Shown here piece by piece: positions 54,062 through 63,498 of a DNA stretch of 64,000 bases (position 1 is the first letter of the stretch; each line of letters starts with the position of its first letter). Under the pieces are notes generated by a model. That model had not been told where the DNA came from and ran no database searches. It worked only from the letters and a program-made list of their open reading frames with translations. The position numbers and the translations under genes are program-made. The DNA comes from Anaerostipes sp. (lineage in GTDB: Bacteria; Bacillota; Clostridia; Lachnospirales; Lachnospiraceae), in the NCBI GenBank assembly GCA_028697725.1, contig JAQVEG010000002.1, forward strand, positions 1 to 64,000, written 5' to 3'.

Positions 54062-55084
54062 CTACTCTTTTCGTTTAATAGTTAAATGTGCAACGCAAGT
54101 CATAACTGCACTAATAATTACCAATGCATAATAACTAATCCCTCTGCTTAACAGCATTGCTGGATACAAAAGTTTCCCTTGAAAAATCTTTCTAAAGATA
54201 CTCAAGAATAATCCTTCGCTTATACCCATTCCCCCAGGTAATGGAAGCATATCAACTGAAATAGAAATCACACTTTGCAGTGCTACAATATCAATGGCTC
54301 CAAGGGTTGACAATCCAAGGGCACGAAACACTAAATATGTCACAGAAAAATGAATCAATCTTTGAATTAAAGAAACCACAAATCCTTCTACTATCATTCC
54401 TTTGTGTTCTTTAATTACTGCTGCCGCTCTATGGTATTCAATCATAGAAATCTCGATTTTCTCAATTCTCTCTTCCTTCTTTTTGAGAATATGAATCTTC
54501 TCAAGTCCATGAATCAAACCAAGTAAAATCGTAGATGCAAGTGTTGGTTCAAACACTAAAAGCAGCATAAATGCAACACAAAATACATTCAATGCAATTC
54601 CTAAATAGAAGAAAAACACAACATCTGAAATATAGTTTGAAATTAATCCATGTTTAAATATAAAAATCAAAGCACCTAAAAACACAAGCACAAACTTGTA
54701 CAAAATCGTTACAATCATAAGTACAACTGTTCCCACAGAAACATCTACATTGTCTCGATTCATATAAAAAAGCTGTGCTGGCTGACCGCCTGTGGCTGAT
54801 GGAGTAATACAGCTGAAAAAGAATCCTACATAAGAATACTTGACACAGTTTCTTTTTGGAACCTTATACCGTAATACCTTCAGCATCCGATGTATAATAT
54901 ATGATTCACACCATACAAACAGATTAATCATAACAAAACCTATGATAAAATAAACCGGTTTGACACTTTGAATTACCTGACTTAACTCACTTAATTCATT
55001 GTTCTTGAATATCGCATAAAAGGTCAATCCAAACAATGCTATAAAAAATATAGCATTTCCAATGATACTTTTTTTACTTTTCAT
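54062..55084 (-). CDS. Lysylphosphatidylglycerol synthase-type flippase domain protein
   Basis: A 340-aa protein with about eight membrane helices, matching the UPF0104/MprF N-terminal flippase domain without the aminoacyl-transferase part. GFFFSCITPSATGGQPAQLF and LPLPGGMGISEGLFLSIFR are the family's marks. Lipid translocation is likely; which lipid is not known, but placement beside pssA and psd suggests an aminophospholipid. Its start overlaps the PAP2 gene by 11 bases. Confidence 0.85.
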   Translation of the reverse strand: MKSKKSIIGNAIFFIALFGLTFYAIFKNNELSELSQVIQSVKPVYFIIGFVMINLFVWCESYIIHRMLKVLRYKVPKRNCVKYSYVGFFFSCITPSATGGQPAQLFYMNRDNVDVSVGTVVLMIVTILYKFVLVFLGALIFIFKHGLISNYISDVVFFFYLGIALNVFCVAFMLLLVFEPTLASTILLGLIHGLEKIHILKKKEERIEKIEISMIEYHRAAAVIKEHKGMIVEGFVVSLIQRLIHFSVTYLVFRALGLSTLGAIDIVALQSVISISVDMLPLPGGMGISEGLFLSIFRKIFQGKLLYPAMLLSRGISYYALVIISAVMTCVAHLTIKRKE

Positions 55085-55787
55085 ACCCTACCTCTCGCGA
55101 TGGTTCTAGATGTACGAATTGGTTGACTCTTGTAAATATATCTTCTAATTTCTTGTACATCTGAGTTCTCTTGCCAATTTGAAAACAAATCTCAGCAAGG
55201 AATATCCCACCTGCAATATCTACTACATAGTGCTGCTTTGTAACCTGAGTTGAAACACAAACCAAGATTGCAAATACACATGAGAAAATCCGATATCCTT
55301 TGGATACAGACTTCTCCCCCCTGATTCCTATGTAACAAAACCAGCTAACAAGACAATGGACCGATGGAAATAAATTCGCAGACTGATCTACAGAATATAC
55401 AAATCGTAAAGCATGTTCCCATACACCATTCCCTACAATCTCTGGTCTTACTAACGTTGTTGGCAAAAGCACAAAGAACATACCACATATAATACGTGAC
55501 AAAAAATCACCTACTAAAAAACGGTACATATGCTCCTTACTCACTCTTCCAATTAAAATATAATTCACAATCCAGAAGACATAGCATATTAAATAAATGC
55601 TAACAAAGCTAGGAATCACTGGAACCATACGATCAAAGCCCGTAGTAAAATCATAATGCTTCAAATTCTTACATAACATCATTGTTCCACTGTATATTAA
55701 TGAATTAAACAAAAAGGAACAAATCAACGGAATCACTGCATATTTTGGAATCACACCAAATAAATTTACACGATTATCTTTCATCAT
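55074..55787 (-). CDS. PAP2 family membrane phosphatase
   Basis: A 237-aa protein with about six membrane spans. The PAP2 core is seen as NLFPSVHCLVSWF (PSxH with catalytic-site His) and TKQHYVVDIAGG (nucleophile His and Asp); the KxxxxxxRP block is poorly conserved. It could act on phosphatidate, phosphatidylglycerol phosphate or undecaprenyl diphosphate. It begins the lipid operon PAP2-flippase-pssA-psd-dgt. Confidence 0.82.
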   Translation of the reverse strand: MMKDNRVNLFGVIPKYAVIPLICSFLFNSLIYSGTMMLCKNLKHYDFTTGFDRMVPVIPSFVSIYLICYVFWIVNYILIGRVSKEHMYRFLVGDFLSRIICGMFFVLLPTTLVRPEIVGNGVWEHALRFVYSVDQSANLFPSVHCLVSWFCYIGIRGEKSVSKGYRIFSCVFAILVCVSTQVTKQHYVVDIAGGIFLAEICFQIGKRTQMYKKLEDIFTRVNQFVHLEPSREVGYEK

Positions 55788-55814
55788 AACACTCCCAAAG
55801 TCTTATAAACTTTC

Positions 55815-55857
55815 TCATTCTATAAATAAGAATCATGCCAAGCATATGACATGATTC
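55815..55857 (-). terminator. Terminator after RND exporter gene
   Basis: GAATCATG (55830-55837) and CATGATTC (55850-55857) pair around a 12-base loop. On the minus strand the stem is followed by TTATTTAT. It lies about 70 bases past the stop of the 55927-59607 gene. Confidence 0.6.
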
Positions 55858-55926
55858 AAACTTATTATATCTTTATTCTATTCGCTTGTAAAGAAATACG
55901 AATTTATTTAACATTTTTGTAAGAAA

Positions 55927-58900
55927 CTAATTTCCTTTTTTTCGATTGAAAATCATATAGATACAAGGTATAAAGACTAATGTCAACAAAGTTCCATAAA
56001 TCAATCCACCAATTGTTACAATTGCCATTGGCTGTACCATATCTGCCCCGCTTCCAAGTCCAATTGCCATCGTCGATAATCCTAATATGGTTGTAATTGC
56101 AGTCATAAAGATTGGACGAAGTCTCATGGAACTTGCCTGAAGAACTGCATCTTTTAACTCCATTCCACCTTCACGAAGCTGATTAATGGCATCTACAAGT
56201 ACAATTCCATTATTTACAATAATACCTGCCAGCATAACGAAACCAATCATAGCAATAATACTTAAATCTTTTCCAGCTACAAATAAACCAAGAAGTCCAC
56301 CTGTAAATGCTAATGGAATCGTAAATAAAATGATAAATGGCGATTTTAATGACTGGAACTGTGCCACCATAATCAAATACATAAATACAATTGCAAGGAG
56401 CAACATTAATCCAATCTGACTTGTAGTATCATTAATAGATTCTAATTCTCCTGCCATTTTATAAGAATATCCCGTTGGAACATTACACGCTTTTAACTTA
56501 GAAGAAACCTTATTGCTGACCAATCCAACATTGTAATTATCCTTCACTTCTGCTGTTACAGTTACCATACGTTCCTGAGAATTTCGAGTAATCGTTGATA
56601 AACTCTTACTCTGTGATAACGTTGCAATCTTTCCAAGTTTTACACTTTTACTCTCTCCATTTTTCGTTCCTGTAATCTTAATATTCTTTAGATCACTTTG
56701 TTTCATATTCTCTTTGGCTCCGTCAGAAACCTTTACATCCCAGTCTTCTTCTCCTTCTTCTAAGGTTGTTGCCTTTGAAGCATCTTGAAGTTTTGAATTC
56801 AATTGTTGATATACAGTGGCAACGGTTAATCCATATGTGGTTGCCTTAGCTTTGTTTACACGAATATGAATATCTGGCGTTGTATCTTCTACTCCACTAT
56901 TTATATTTTTCGTTCCAGGAACACTTTTTACTTTTTCCGCCACATCATTGGCAATTTCCTGAAGTTTTTCCATGTCATTTCCCTTGATTTCAACAGAAAC
57001 TCCACTTCCTCCTAATGCACTCATATCCATTTGTGATTCCTGAACTTCGATTTTACAATCAAATTTCTTTGTCTTTTTTATAATTTCATTTTTAATTTCT
57101 TTGTTGGACTGTTTTTTATTTTCATTTAACAAAATATACATACTTGAAGTCGTATCGTTAGAACTACTGCTTCCTGACAGTGAAGACATACTGACAGATG
57201 AAGAAGAACTGCTTTGCATCATAGCTCCTACACTGTCCACATCTGAGATTTCACGTACTTTTTTCATTACCGTATCTGTCATGGCTGCTGTTTCTTTCTT
57301 ACTGCTTCCCTTTTCCATCTCGATACTAAGACTCATCTGCGTACTGTCCATACTTGGCATTAAAGATGTTCCCATTTTGGTTGCTCCAAAAATAGAAGCT
57401 CCAAATAATATAAATACAAGAACAATTACTATGACTTTTTTATCTAAAACTCGATTTAATAGACGAACATATATATCTCGTATACGATTTACTAGCTTAT
57501 TTTCTTTTTCAGTAACACGATGCAGTAATCCTGCTGACATCATTGGCACAAGGGTCAATGCAATGATCAAACTTGCAATTAAGGAATATCCAATGGTCAA
57601 AGCCATATCCACAAACAACTTTCTTGTGATTCCTGTTGTAAATACAATTGGAAGAAATACAGATATGGTTGTAAGGGTTGATGCTGCAATGGCTCCAGCC
57701 ACTTGTTTCGCTCCTGTAATCGCTGCTTCTTTTACTGGAATTCCCTGCTTTCTCAGCCTGTAAATATTTTCAATAACTACAATGGAATTATCCACCAGCA
57801 TACCAACACCTAAGGCTAATCCAGAAAGTGAAATAACATTTAAAGTAATTCCACTAAAATACATCATAACAATGGCAAACACCACACTAATCGGTATAGA
57901 ACATGCAATTACAAACGTTGGTTTTATATCTTTTAGGAAAAAGAATAAAATCAAAATAGCAAGAACTGCTCCCATTCCTAGATTTTGAAGCACTGAATTT
58001 ACAATCATATTGATGTAAACTCCTTGATCCATAATATTGTTATAGTGAAGACCTTTATTTTCCTTTGTCAAAGTATCTAGTTTATCGGCAATTCGGCTGG
58101 ATACATCGGCAGTTGAATAATTATTTTGTTTTTGTACTGTAAGTAAAACTCCGTCATTTCCGTTTACTCTACAGTAAATATCATCTTTGTTATTTACAAC
58201 TGCTACATCTGCAACATCGCTTAATGTAATCGGTGCAAATCCATCAATCCCCAAATCCATTAATTCCAAATTCTCTAGTTCATCCTGACTTTCTACTTTG
58301 TCTCCCACGCGAACTAAATACTTCACATTGTCTTCTGTAATATAACCAGCTGGCATCTCAAAATTCTGAGCAACTAATAATTGTTTTACTGTATCGACTG
58401 TAATTTTATCTTTCAAATTCGCTGCTGCTTTTGCCGCTGCTTTACTGCTGTCTAACTGCTGTTGTCCAGCTGATATACCACTTTCCCCCTGTGCAATGCT
58501 AATGGCTCCAGAAGTAATTTTTTGATTTGCAGTATTTCCTTGAATTTGTAGTTTGGTTAAGTTTGTATCTAAGGTTTTCTTTCCCTTTTGAATCTCCTTT
58601 AATGCAGCCTCAAGTTTTCCAATATTAGCATCTAAGGTTTTAATATTTCCTGATAAAACAGATGACTGCTTTTCTAACTCCGAAATTTGAAGTTTAAGCT
58701 GTTCTTTTGCGGCGGCATTTGTTTCATTTTCCAACTGATCTTTTAATGTATCAACCTGTGTCTCTAATGTCCCCTTTGCAATTTGGAGAGCCATTTTTTG
58801 ATTCTGAAGATTTGTAATTGCACTTGTAATTTCTACCTCTTTTTGTGCAATGGTTAGCTTTCCATCCAACAAAGAGGTCTGTGCTTTTGCAAGGGTCTGG

Positions 58901-59607
58901 TTTAGCTTTTGAGATTGGGAATCTAGTTGTTTTTTCCCACTTTCCAACTTACTTTTTGTTTTATCTAGCTTGGCCTGTGCTTCATCAAACTGGCCTTCCA
59001 TGGCTTTTTGAACACGTTTATTTAGAGATTTAATTTTGTCCTCATTTATAATTACATGAAGATTTTCCTCTAACATTCCTGTTTTATTTACAGATGCAAC
59101 CCCTTCTACAGCCTCAATTGATGGAGAAACCTTATCGTTCACCAATTTAGAAAGCTGGGTGGTATCTAATTGATCAGAGTCTAGAGCCGTAACTAACACT
59201 GGCATCATATTAGGATTCAACTTCATAATCGTTGATGTTCCAACTTCGTCTGGCCAATACCCCTTAATCATATCAAGCTTTTCTTTCATGTCCAAGGATG
59301 CTGTATCCATATTGGCATCGCCCTCAAATTCAAGCATGACAACAGACATATTCTCGCTAGAATATGATGTTACTTCCTTAATATTCGATACCGTAGCCAT
59401 AGACTGCTCTACAGGCTTTGTAACCGTTGTTTCCACCTGTTCTGGTGACGCCCCTTGATAAGTTGTCATAACCAATGCATATGGCATCTCCATACTAGGC
59501 AGCAAATCTGTTGTCATCTTTGAAAAAGATACAACCCCTAAAATAATAATCAGTACGATTCCTACAATCACTGTAAATGGTTTTCGTACACTGAACTTTG
59601 ATAACAT
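55927..59607 (-). CDS. RND family efflux transporter with coiled-coil insertion
   Basis: A 1226-aa, 12-span proton-driven exporter of the AcrB/SwrC type (usual length about 1040). GMLVDNSIVVIENIYRLR and GIIVNNGIVLVDAINQLR are the helix 4/10 motifs with proton-relay Asp. Between about 197 and 400 in the first outer domain a 200-residue coiled coil rich in Lys, Gln, Leu and Ser is inserted, and the second outer domain has a Ser-rich loop. No adaptor gene is near. The MarR gene lies 26 bases upstream on the same strand, so the pump belongs to its operon. Confidence 0.9.
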   Translation of the reverse strand: MLSKFSVRKPFTVIVGIVLIIILGVVSFSKMTTDLLPSMEMPYALVMTTYQGASPEQVETTVTKPVEQSMATVSNIKEVTSYSSENMSVVMLEFEGDANMDTASLDMKEKLDMIKGYWPDEVGTSTIMKLNPNMMPVLVTALDSDQLDTTQLSKLVNDKVSPSIEAVEGVASVNKTGMLEENLHVIINEDKIKSLNKRVQKAMEGQFDEAQAKLDKTKSKLESGKKQLDSQSQKLNQTLAKAQTSLLDGKLTIAQKEVEITSAITNLQNQKMALQIAKGTLETQVDTLKDQLENETNAAAKEQLKLQISELEKQSSVLSGNIKTLDANIGKLEAALKEIQKGKKTLDTNLTKLQIQGNTANQKITSGAISIAQGESGISAGQQQLDSSKAAAKAAANLKDKITVDTVKQLLVAQNFEMPAGYITEDNVKYLVRVGDKVESQDELENLELMDLGIDGFAPITLSDVADVAVVNNKDDIYCRVNGNDGVLLTVQKQNNYSTADVSSRIADKLDTLTKENKGLHYNNIMDQGVYINMIVNSVLQNLGMGAVLAILILFFFLKDIKPTFVIACSIPISVVFAIVMMYFSGITLNVISLSGLALGVGMLVDNSIVVIENIYRLRKQGIPVKEAAITGAKQVAGAIAASTLTTISVFLPIVFTTGITRKLFVDMALTIGYSLIASLIIALTLVPMMSAGLLHRVTEKENKLVNRIRDIYVRLLNRVLDKKVIVIVLVFILFGASIFGATKMGTSLMPSMDSTQMSLSIEMEKGSSKKETAAMTDTVMKKVREISDVDSVGAMMQSSSSSSVSMSSLSGSSSSNDTTSSMYILLNENKKQSNKEIKNEIIKKTKKFDCKIEVQESQMDMSALGGSGVSVEIKGNDMEKLQEIANDVAEKVKSVPGTKNINSGVEDTTPDIHIRVNKAKATTYGLTVATVYQQLNSKLQDASKATTLEEGEEDWDVKVSDGAKENMKQSDLKNIKITGTKNGESKSVKLGKIATLSQSKSLSTITRNSQERMVTVTAEVKDNYNVGLVSNKVSSKLKACNVPTGYSYKMAGELESINDTTSQIGLMLLLAIVFMYLIMVAQFQSLKSPFIILFTIPLAFTGGLLGLFVAGKDLSIIAMIGFVMLAGIIVNNGIVLVDAINQLREGGMELKDAVLQASSMRLRPIFMTAITTILGLSTMAIGLGSGADMVQPMAIVTIGGLIYGTLLTLVFIPCIYMIFNRKKGN

Positions 59608-59633
59608 AATTTTCCCTTTCTGCTCTTAATTCT

Positions 59634-60053
59634 CTAGTCTGCAACAGCCTTTCCTATTTTGTGAAGTGTTTCAATAAATACTTCCATCTCTTCTTTTCCC
59701 ACTTCATCTATAATATGTTCCATCTTGCTGATTGCCTTTTCTCTTTTTCCTTCAACAAAAGACTTCCCCTCTTCTGTAATTTCTACCACTGTCTTTCTGG
59801 CATCTTTGGGAGAATGATACTTTCGTATTAGATGTCTTTGCTCCATCTTCTTTAAAAGAGTTGCCACTCTGGCCGTACTTACCTTCATCTCATTGGCAAT
59901 ATCCCCTGCAATCACTTCTTGCTCTTGACAATCTAAATACATACAAACGAATATAATTCCATGATCAAAATCATTAATTTTCTGAAAAAGTTGATTGGGA
60001 CAGCTTCCCTGCATCTTGTCTAATACTTCTATTGCAACTTCTCTTTGATTCAT
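59634..60053 (-). CDS. MarR family transcriptional regulator
   Basis: A 139-aa winged-helix regulator. The recognition region is MKVSTARVATLLKKMEQRHLI followed by the wing RKYHSPKDARKTVVEITEEG. TTTAAAGGAGGG-like spacing before the ATG supports the start. It is transcribed with the RND pump behind it. A GTTAAC-centred site lies over its own promoter and over the -35 box of the divergent sod gene. Confidence 0.92.
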   Translation of the reverse strand: MNQREVAIEVLDKMQGSCPNQLFQKINDFDHGIIFVCMYLDCQEQEVIAGDIANEMKVSTARVATLLKKMEQRHLIRKYHSPKDARKTVVEITEEGKSFVEGKREKAISKMEHIIDEVGKEEMEVFIETLHKIGKAVAD

Positions 60054-60069
60054 ATGCCCTCCTTTATCT

Positions 60070-60110
60070 AACTATGTTAACTATTGTACTCTTGTAAAAT
60101 ATAATGTCAA
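60070..60110. promoter_or_regulatory. Overlapping divergent promoters, MarR/RND and sod
   Basis: Minus strand: TTGACA (complement of 60105-60110), 16 bases, TACAAT (complement of 60083-60088). Plus strand: TTAACT (60077-60082), 17 bases, TATAAT (60100-60105). The two promoters occupy the same 40 bases. AACTATGTTAACTATTG (60070-60086) covers the MarR -10 box and the sod -35 box and is the probable MarR site. Confidence 0.7.
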
Positions 60111-60181
60111 GAACAACACTCTTGCATCTTTCTCGAATATTTTTATCTCTTACGCGTAAATATATAAAAAAGGAATCAATT

Positions 60182-60811
60182 ATGAACGAAACTTATCCCT
60201 TTACAATCTCACCTTTACCCTACTCTTATTATGCTCTTGAACCATTCCTTGACCATGAGGTTCTTGTGTTTCATCATCAGGAACATTACGCAGCCTATGT
60301 AAAAGGACTCAACGCCACTTTAAAGCCACATCCTAAACTACAAAAAATGACCATGGAATCATTAATTCAAAATGCCCATACACTCCCTGAACCCCTTCAA
60401 ACTCAGGTCATACGAAATGCAGGCGGGGTATATAATCATCAATTATATTTTGATTCAATGAACAGTCCTTCCTTTTCCCTTCCAAAAGATTCTCTTTTCA
60501 AAAAATTAACAGAAGATTTTAGTTCTTTCGATAACTTTTTAAACAAGTTTCTGGAACAGTGTATGGCACTCTTTGGTTCTGGCTATGTTTGGCTTGTTTT
60601 AAATCAAAATACTTTAGACATAACTTCCACTCCTAATCAGGATACACCCCTTACTCGTCAGCAAAAACCTCTTCTTTGCATTGACCTTTGGGAACACGCC
60701 TACTATCTTCAATATCAAAATCGTAGGTCAGACTATATTAATAACTGGTTTTCTTTAATTAACTGGGAGCATGTACTAAAGCTTTATGTGAGTGCAGAAA
60801 AAAAGAGCTGA
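60182..60811 (+). CDS. Fe/Mn superoxide dismutase
   Basis: A 209-aa enzyme turning superoxide into peroxide and oxygen. The metal ligands are His31 (VFHHQEHYAAYV), His86 (GGVYNHQLYF), Asp168 and His172 (CIDLWEHAYYLQY). Fe or Mn preference cannot be told. I chose ATG 60182 behind AAAGGAATC; the longer frame would start inside the promoter. It is monocistronic, divergent from the MarR-RND operon and ended by a terminator. Confidence 0.93.
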   Translation: MNETYPFTISPLPYSYYALEPFLDHEVLVFHHQEHYAAYVKGLNATLKPHPKLQKMTMESLIQNAHTLPEPLQTQVIRNAGGVYNHQLYFDSMNSPSFSLPKDSLFKKLTEDFSSFDNFLNKFLEQCMALFGSGYVWLVLNQNTLDITSTPNQDTPLTRQQKPLLCIDLWEHAYYLQYQNRRSDYINNWFSLINWEHVLKLYVSAEKKS

Positions 60812-60837
60812 AACAATTACGTTTCAACTCTTTTGTT
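60797..60837. terminator. Bidirectional terminator between sod and guaB
   Basis: AAAAGAGcTGAAAC and GTTTCAaCTCTTTT form a 14-bp stem (one mismatch) around AATTAC, with T-runs on both strands. It serves the convergent sod and guaB genes. Confidence 0.8.
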
Positions 60838-60849
60838 TCTATCTTCCTT

Positions 60850-62316
<1,467 letters not shown>

Positions 62317-62348
62317 TCATTCGTTTTTATTTTGATTTATAGCTAGTA

Positions 62349-62385
62349 AATATACCAAAAAAATGTCTTTTTGTCAACGACATTT
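62349..62385 (-). promoter_or_regulatory. guaB promoter inside a hairpin-T-run
   Basis: On the minus strand TTGACA (complement of 62372-62377) and TATATT (complement of 62349-62354) are 17 bases apart. The -35 box is in the loop of AAATGTC-N11-GACATTT (62361-62385), which is followed by more T and may terminate the upstream HAD gene. Confidence 0.65.
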
Positions 62386-62392
62386 CCTTGAT

Positions 62393-63043
62393 TTAATTCA
62401 TTTTTTCTAATACATCAATGACTTCATTTAGATTTTGTTTTTCACACAAACACAATTGTCTGGTTCTCTCGTCTGGTTCTATCTTATCTGGTATCATAAT
62501 TGACTTCATACCCGCTGCACTGGCTGCAGCAATTCCTGACAATGCATCCTCTAACACAAGACAGTTTTGAGGCTGAACACCTATGGTACTAGCTGCCTTT
62601 AGGAATATATCTGGTGCAGGCTTTCCCTTCTCCACCATGTCTCCTGAAATAACAGTATCAAAATAAGTATCCACCTCTGCCATCTTAAGATAACGATTCA
62701 CTTCGCTTCCGTTGGTAGAACTTGCCACCGCCATTTTGTAATCTCCATTCAAATATTCTAACAGGTTGATTAATCCAGACTTAATTGGAACTCCATTTTC
62801 CTTCACCCAATCTGTAACATAGTTTAATTTCATATTCCATGATGTCTCAAAATCAAAATTTCCATGACAGATTTCAGAAAAATAGTTTTCGATTTGATCG
62901 ACTCCTTTTCCAAAAATATTATATACATGTTCTTCTTGTATTGGATATCCTAATTCCTTTGCCACCCATTCCCACGCAGGAACAGCCAAAGTTTCTGTAT
63001 CAAACATCAACCCATCCATATCAAAAATAACTGCTTCTATCAT
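62393..63043 (-). CDS. HAD family phosphatase, beta-phosphoglucomutase-like
   Basis: A 216-aa HAD enzyme with a helical C1 cap. Motif I is FDMDGLMFDTE (nucleophile Asp8, acid Asp10), motif II ASSTNGSE, motif III Lys in EKGKPAPDIF, and motif IV VLEDALSGIAAA. Members act as sugar-phosphate phosphatases or as beta-phosphoglucomutase; the choice is not readable here. I chose ATG 63043 behind GGAAAGGAAA. It lies 71 bases after the PTS IIA gene. Confidence 0.88.
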   Translation of the reverse strand: MIEAVIFDMDGLMFDTETLAVPAWEWVAKELGYPIQEEHVYNIFGKGVDQIENYFSEICHGNFDFETSWNMKLNYVTDWVKENGVPIKSGLINLLEYLNGDYKMAVASSTNGSEVNRYLKMAEVDTYFDTVISGDMVEKGKPAPDIFLKAASTIGVQPQNCLVLEDALSGIAAASAAGMKSIMIPDKIEPDERTRQLCLCEKQNLNEVIDVLEKMN

Positions 63044-63114
63044 ACATTTTCCTTTCCAATACAATGAAAAAGCAAGGAGACTCCATATGAAATCCCCTCA
63101 CTTAATAATACATT

Positions 63115-63486
63115 TTATTCTTCTTTTAAAATTGAAATTTGTGATCCTTCAGACAATCTTGGCATAGGTTTTGCTTCTACACAAATACTTCCTGGTAAAC
63201 CAGCTTCTGATGCTCCGCTAAATACAACGGTCAAGTGTCCTAGTGTTTCTAGATTAGACTGTGCAATATTTCCAACTGCTGTGATTTTGTAAATAGAACC
63301 ATCAATATCTAAACTGTCTCCTGGAACAATCTCTCCTGCAATAGGCTTCACATCAATAAAATGACAAAAATCTTTTAGTGTATCTGGCACATTTTCTCCA
63401 AAAAGAACAAACATTCCTTCATCAAAAAAGGCTTCAACTTGGTCACCTAATTCATTGACCTTTGTTTGAAAAATAGTTTTACTCAT
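63115..63486 (-). CDS. PTS glucitol/sorbitol-type IIA component
   Basis: A 123-aa protein of the glucitol/sorbitol IIA (SrlB/GutA) family; YKITAVGNIAQSNLETLGHLTVVF is the family's core. The phosphorylated His is uncertain: His42 in DFCHFIDV is nearest to the usual place. No IIB, IIC or sorbitol-6-P dehydrogenase gene is present, so it is a stand-alone protein. It lies 12 bases behind the oxidoreductase gene and is cotranscribed with it. Confidence 0.85.
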   Translation of the reverse strand: MSKTIFQTKVNELGDQVEAFFDEGMFVLFGENVPDTLKDFCHFIDVKPIAGEIVPGDSLDIDGSIYKITAVGNIAQSNLETLGHLTVVFSGASEAGLPGSICVEAKPMPRLSEGSQISILKEE

Positions 63487-63498
63487 AGTTTGGTCCTC

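Noticed and set aside
57101..57763. 220-codon plus-strand frame
   Set aside because: It lies wholly antisense to the RND exporter gene; the exporter has clear family motifs in this stretch and the plus frame has none.
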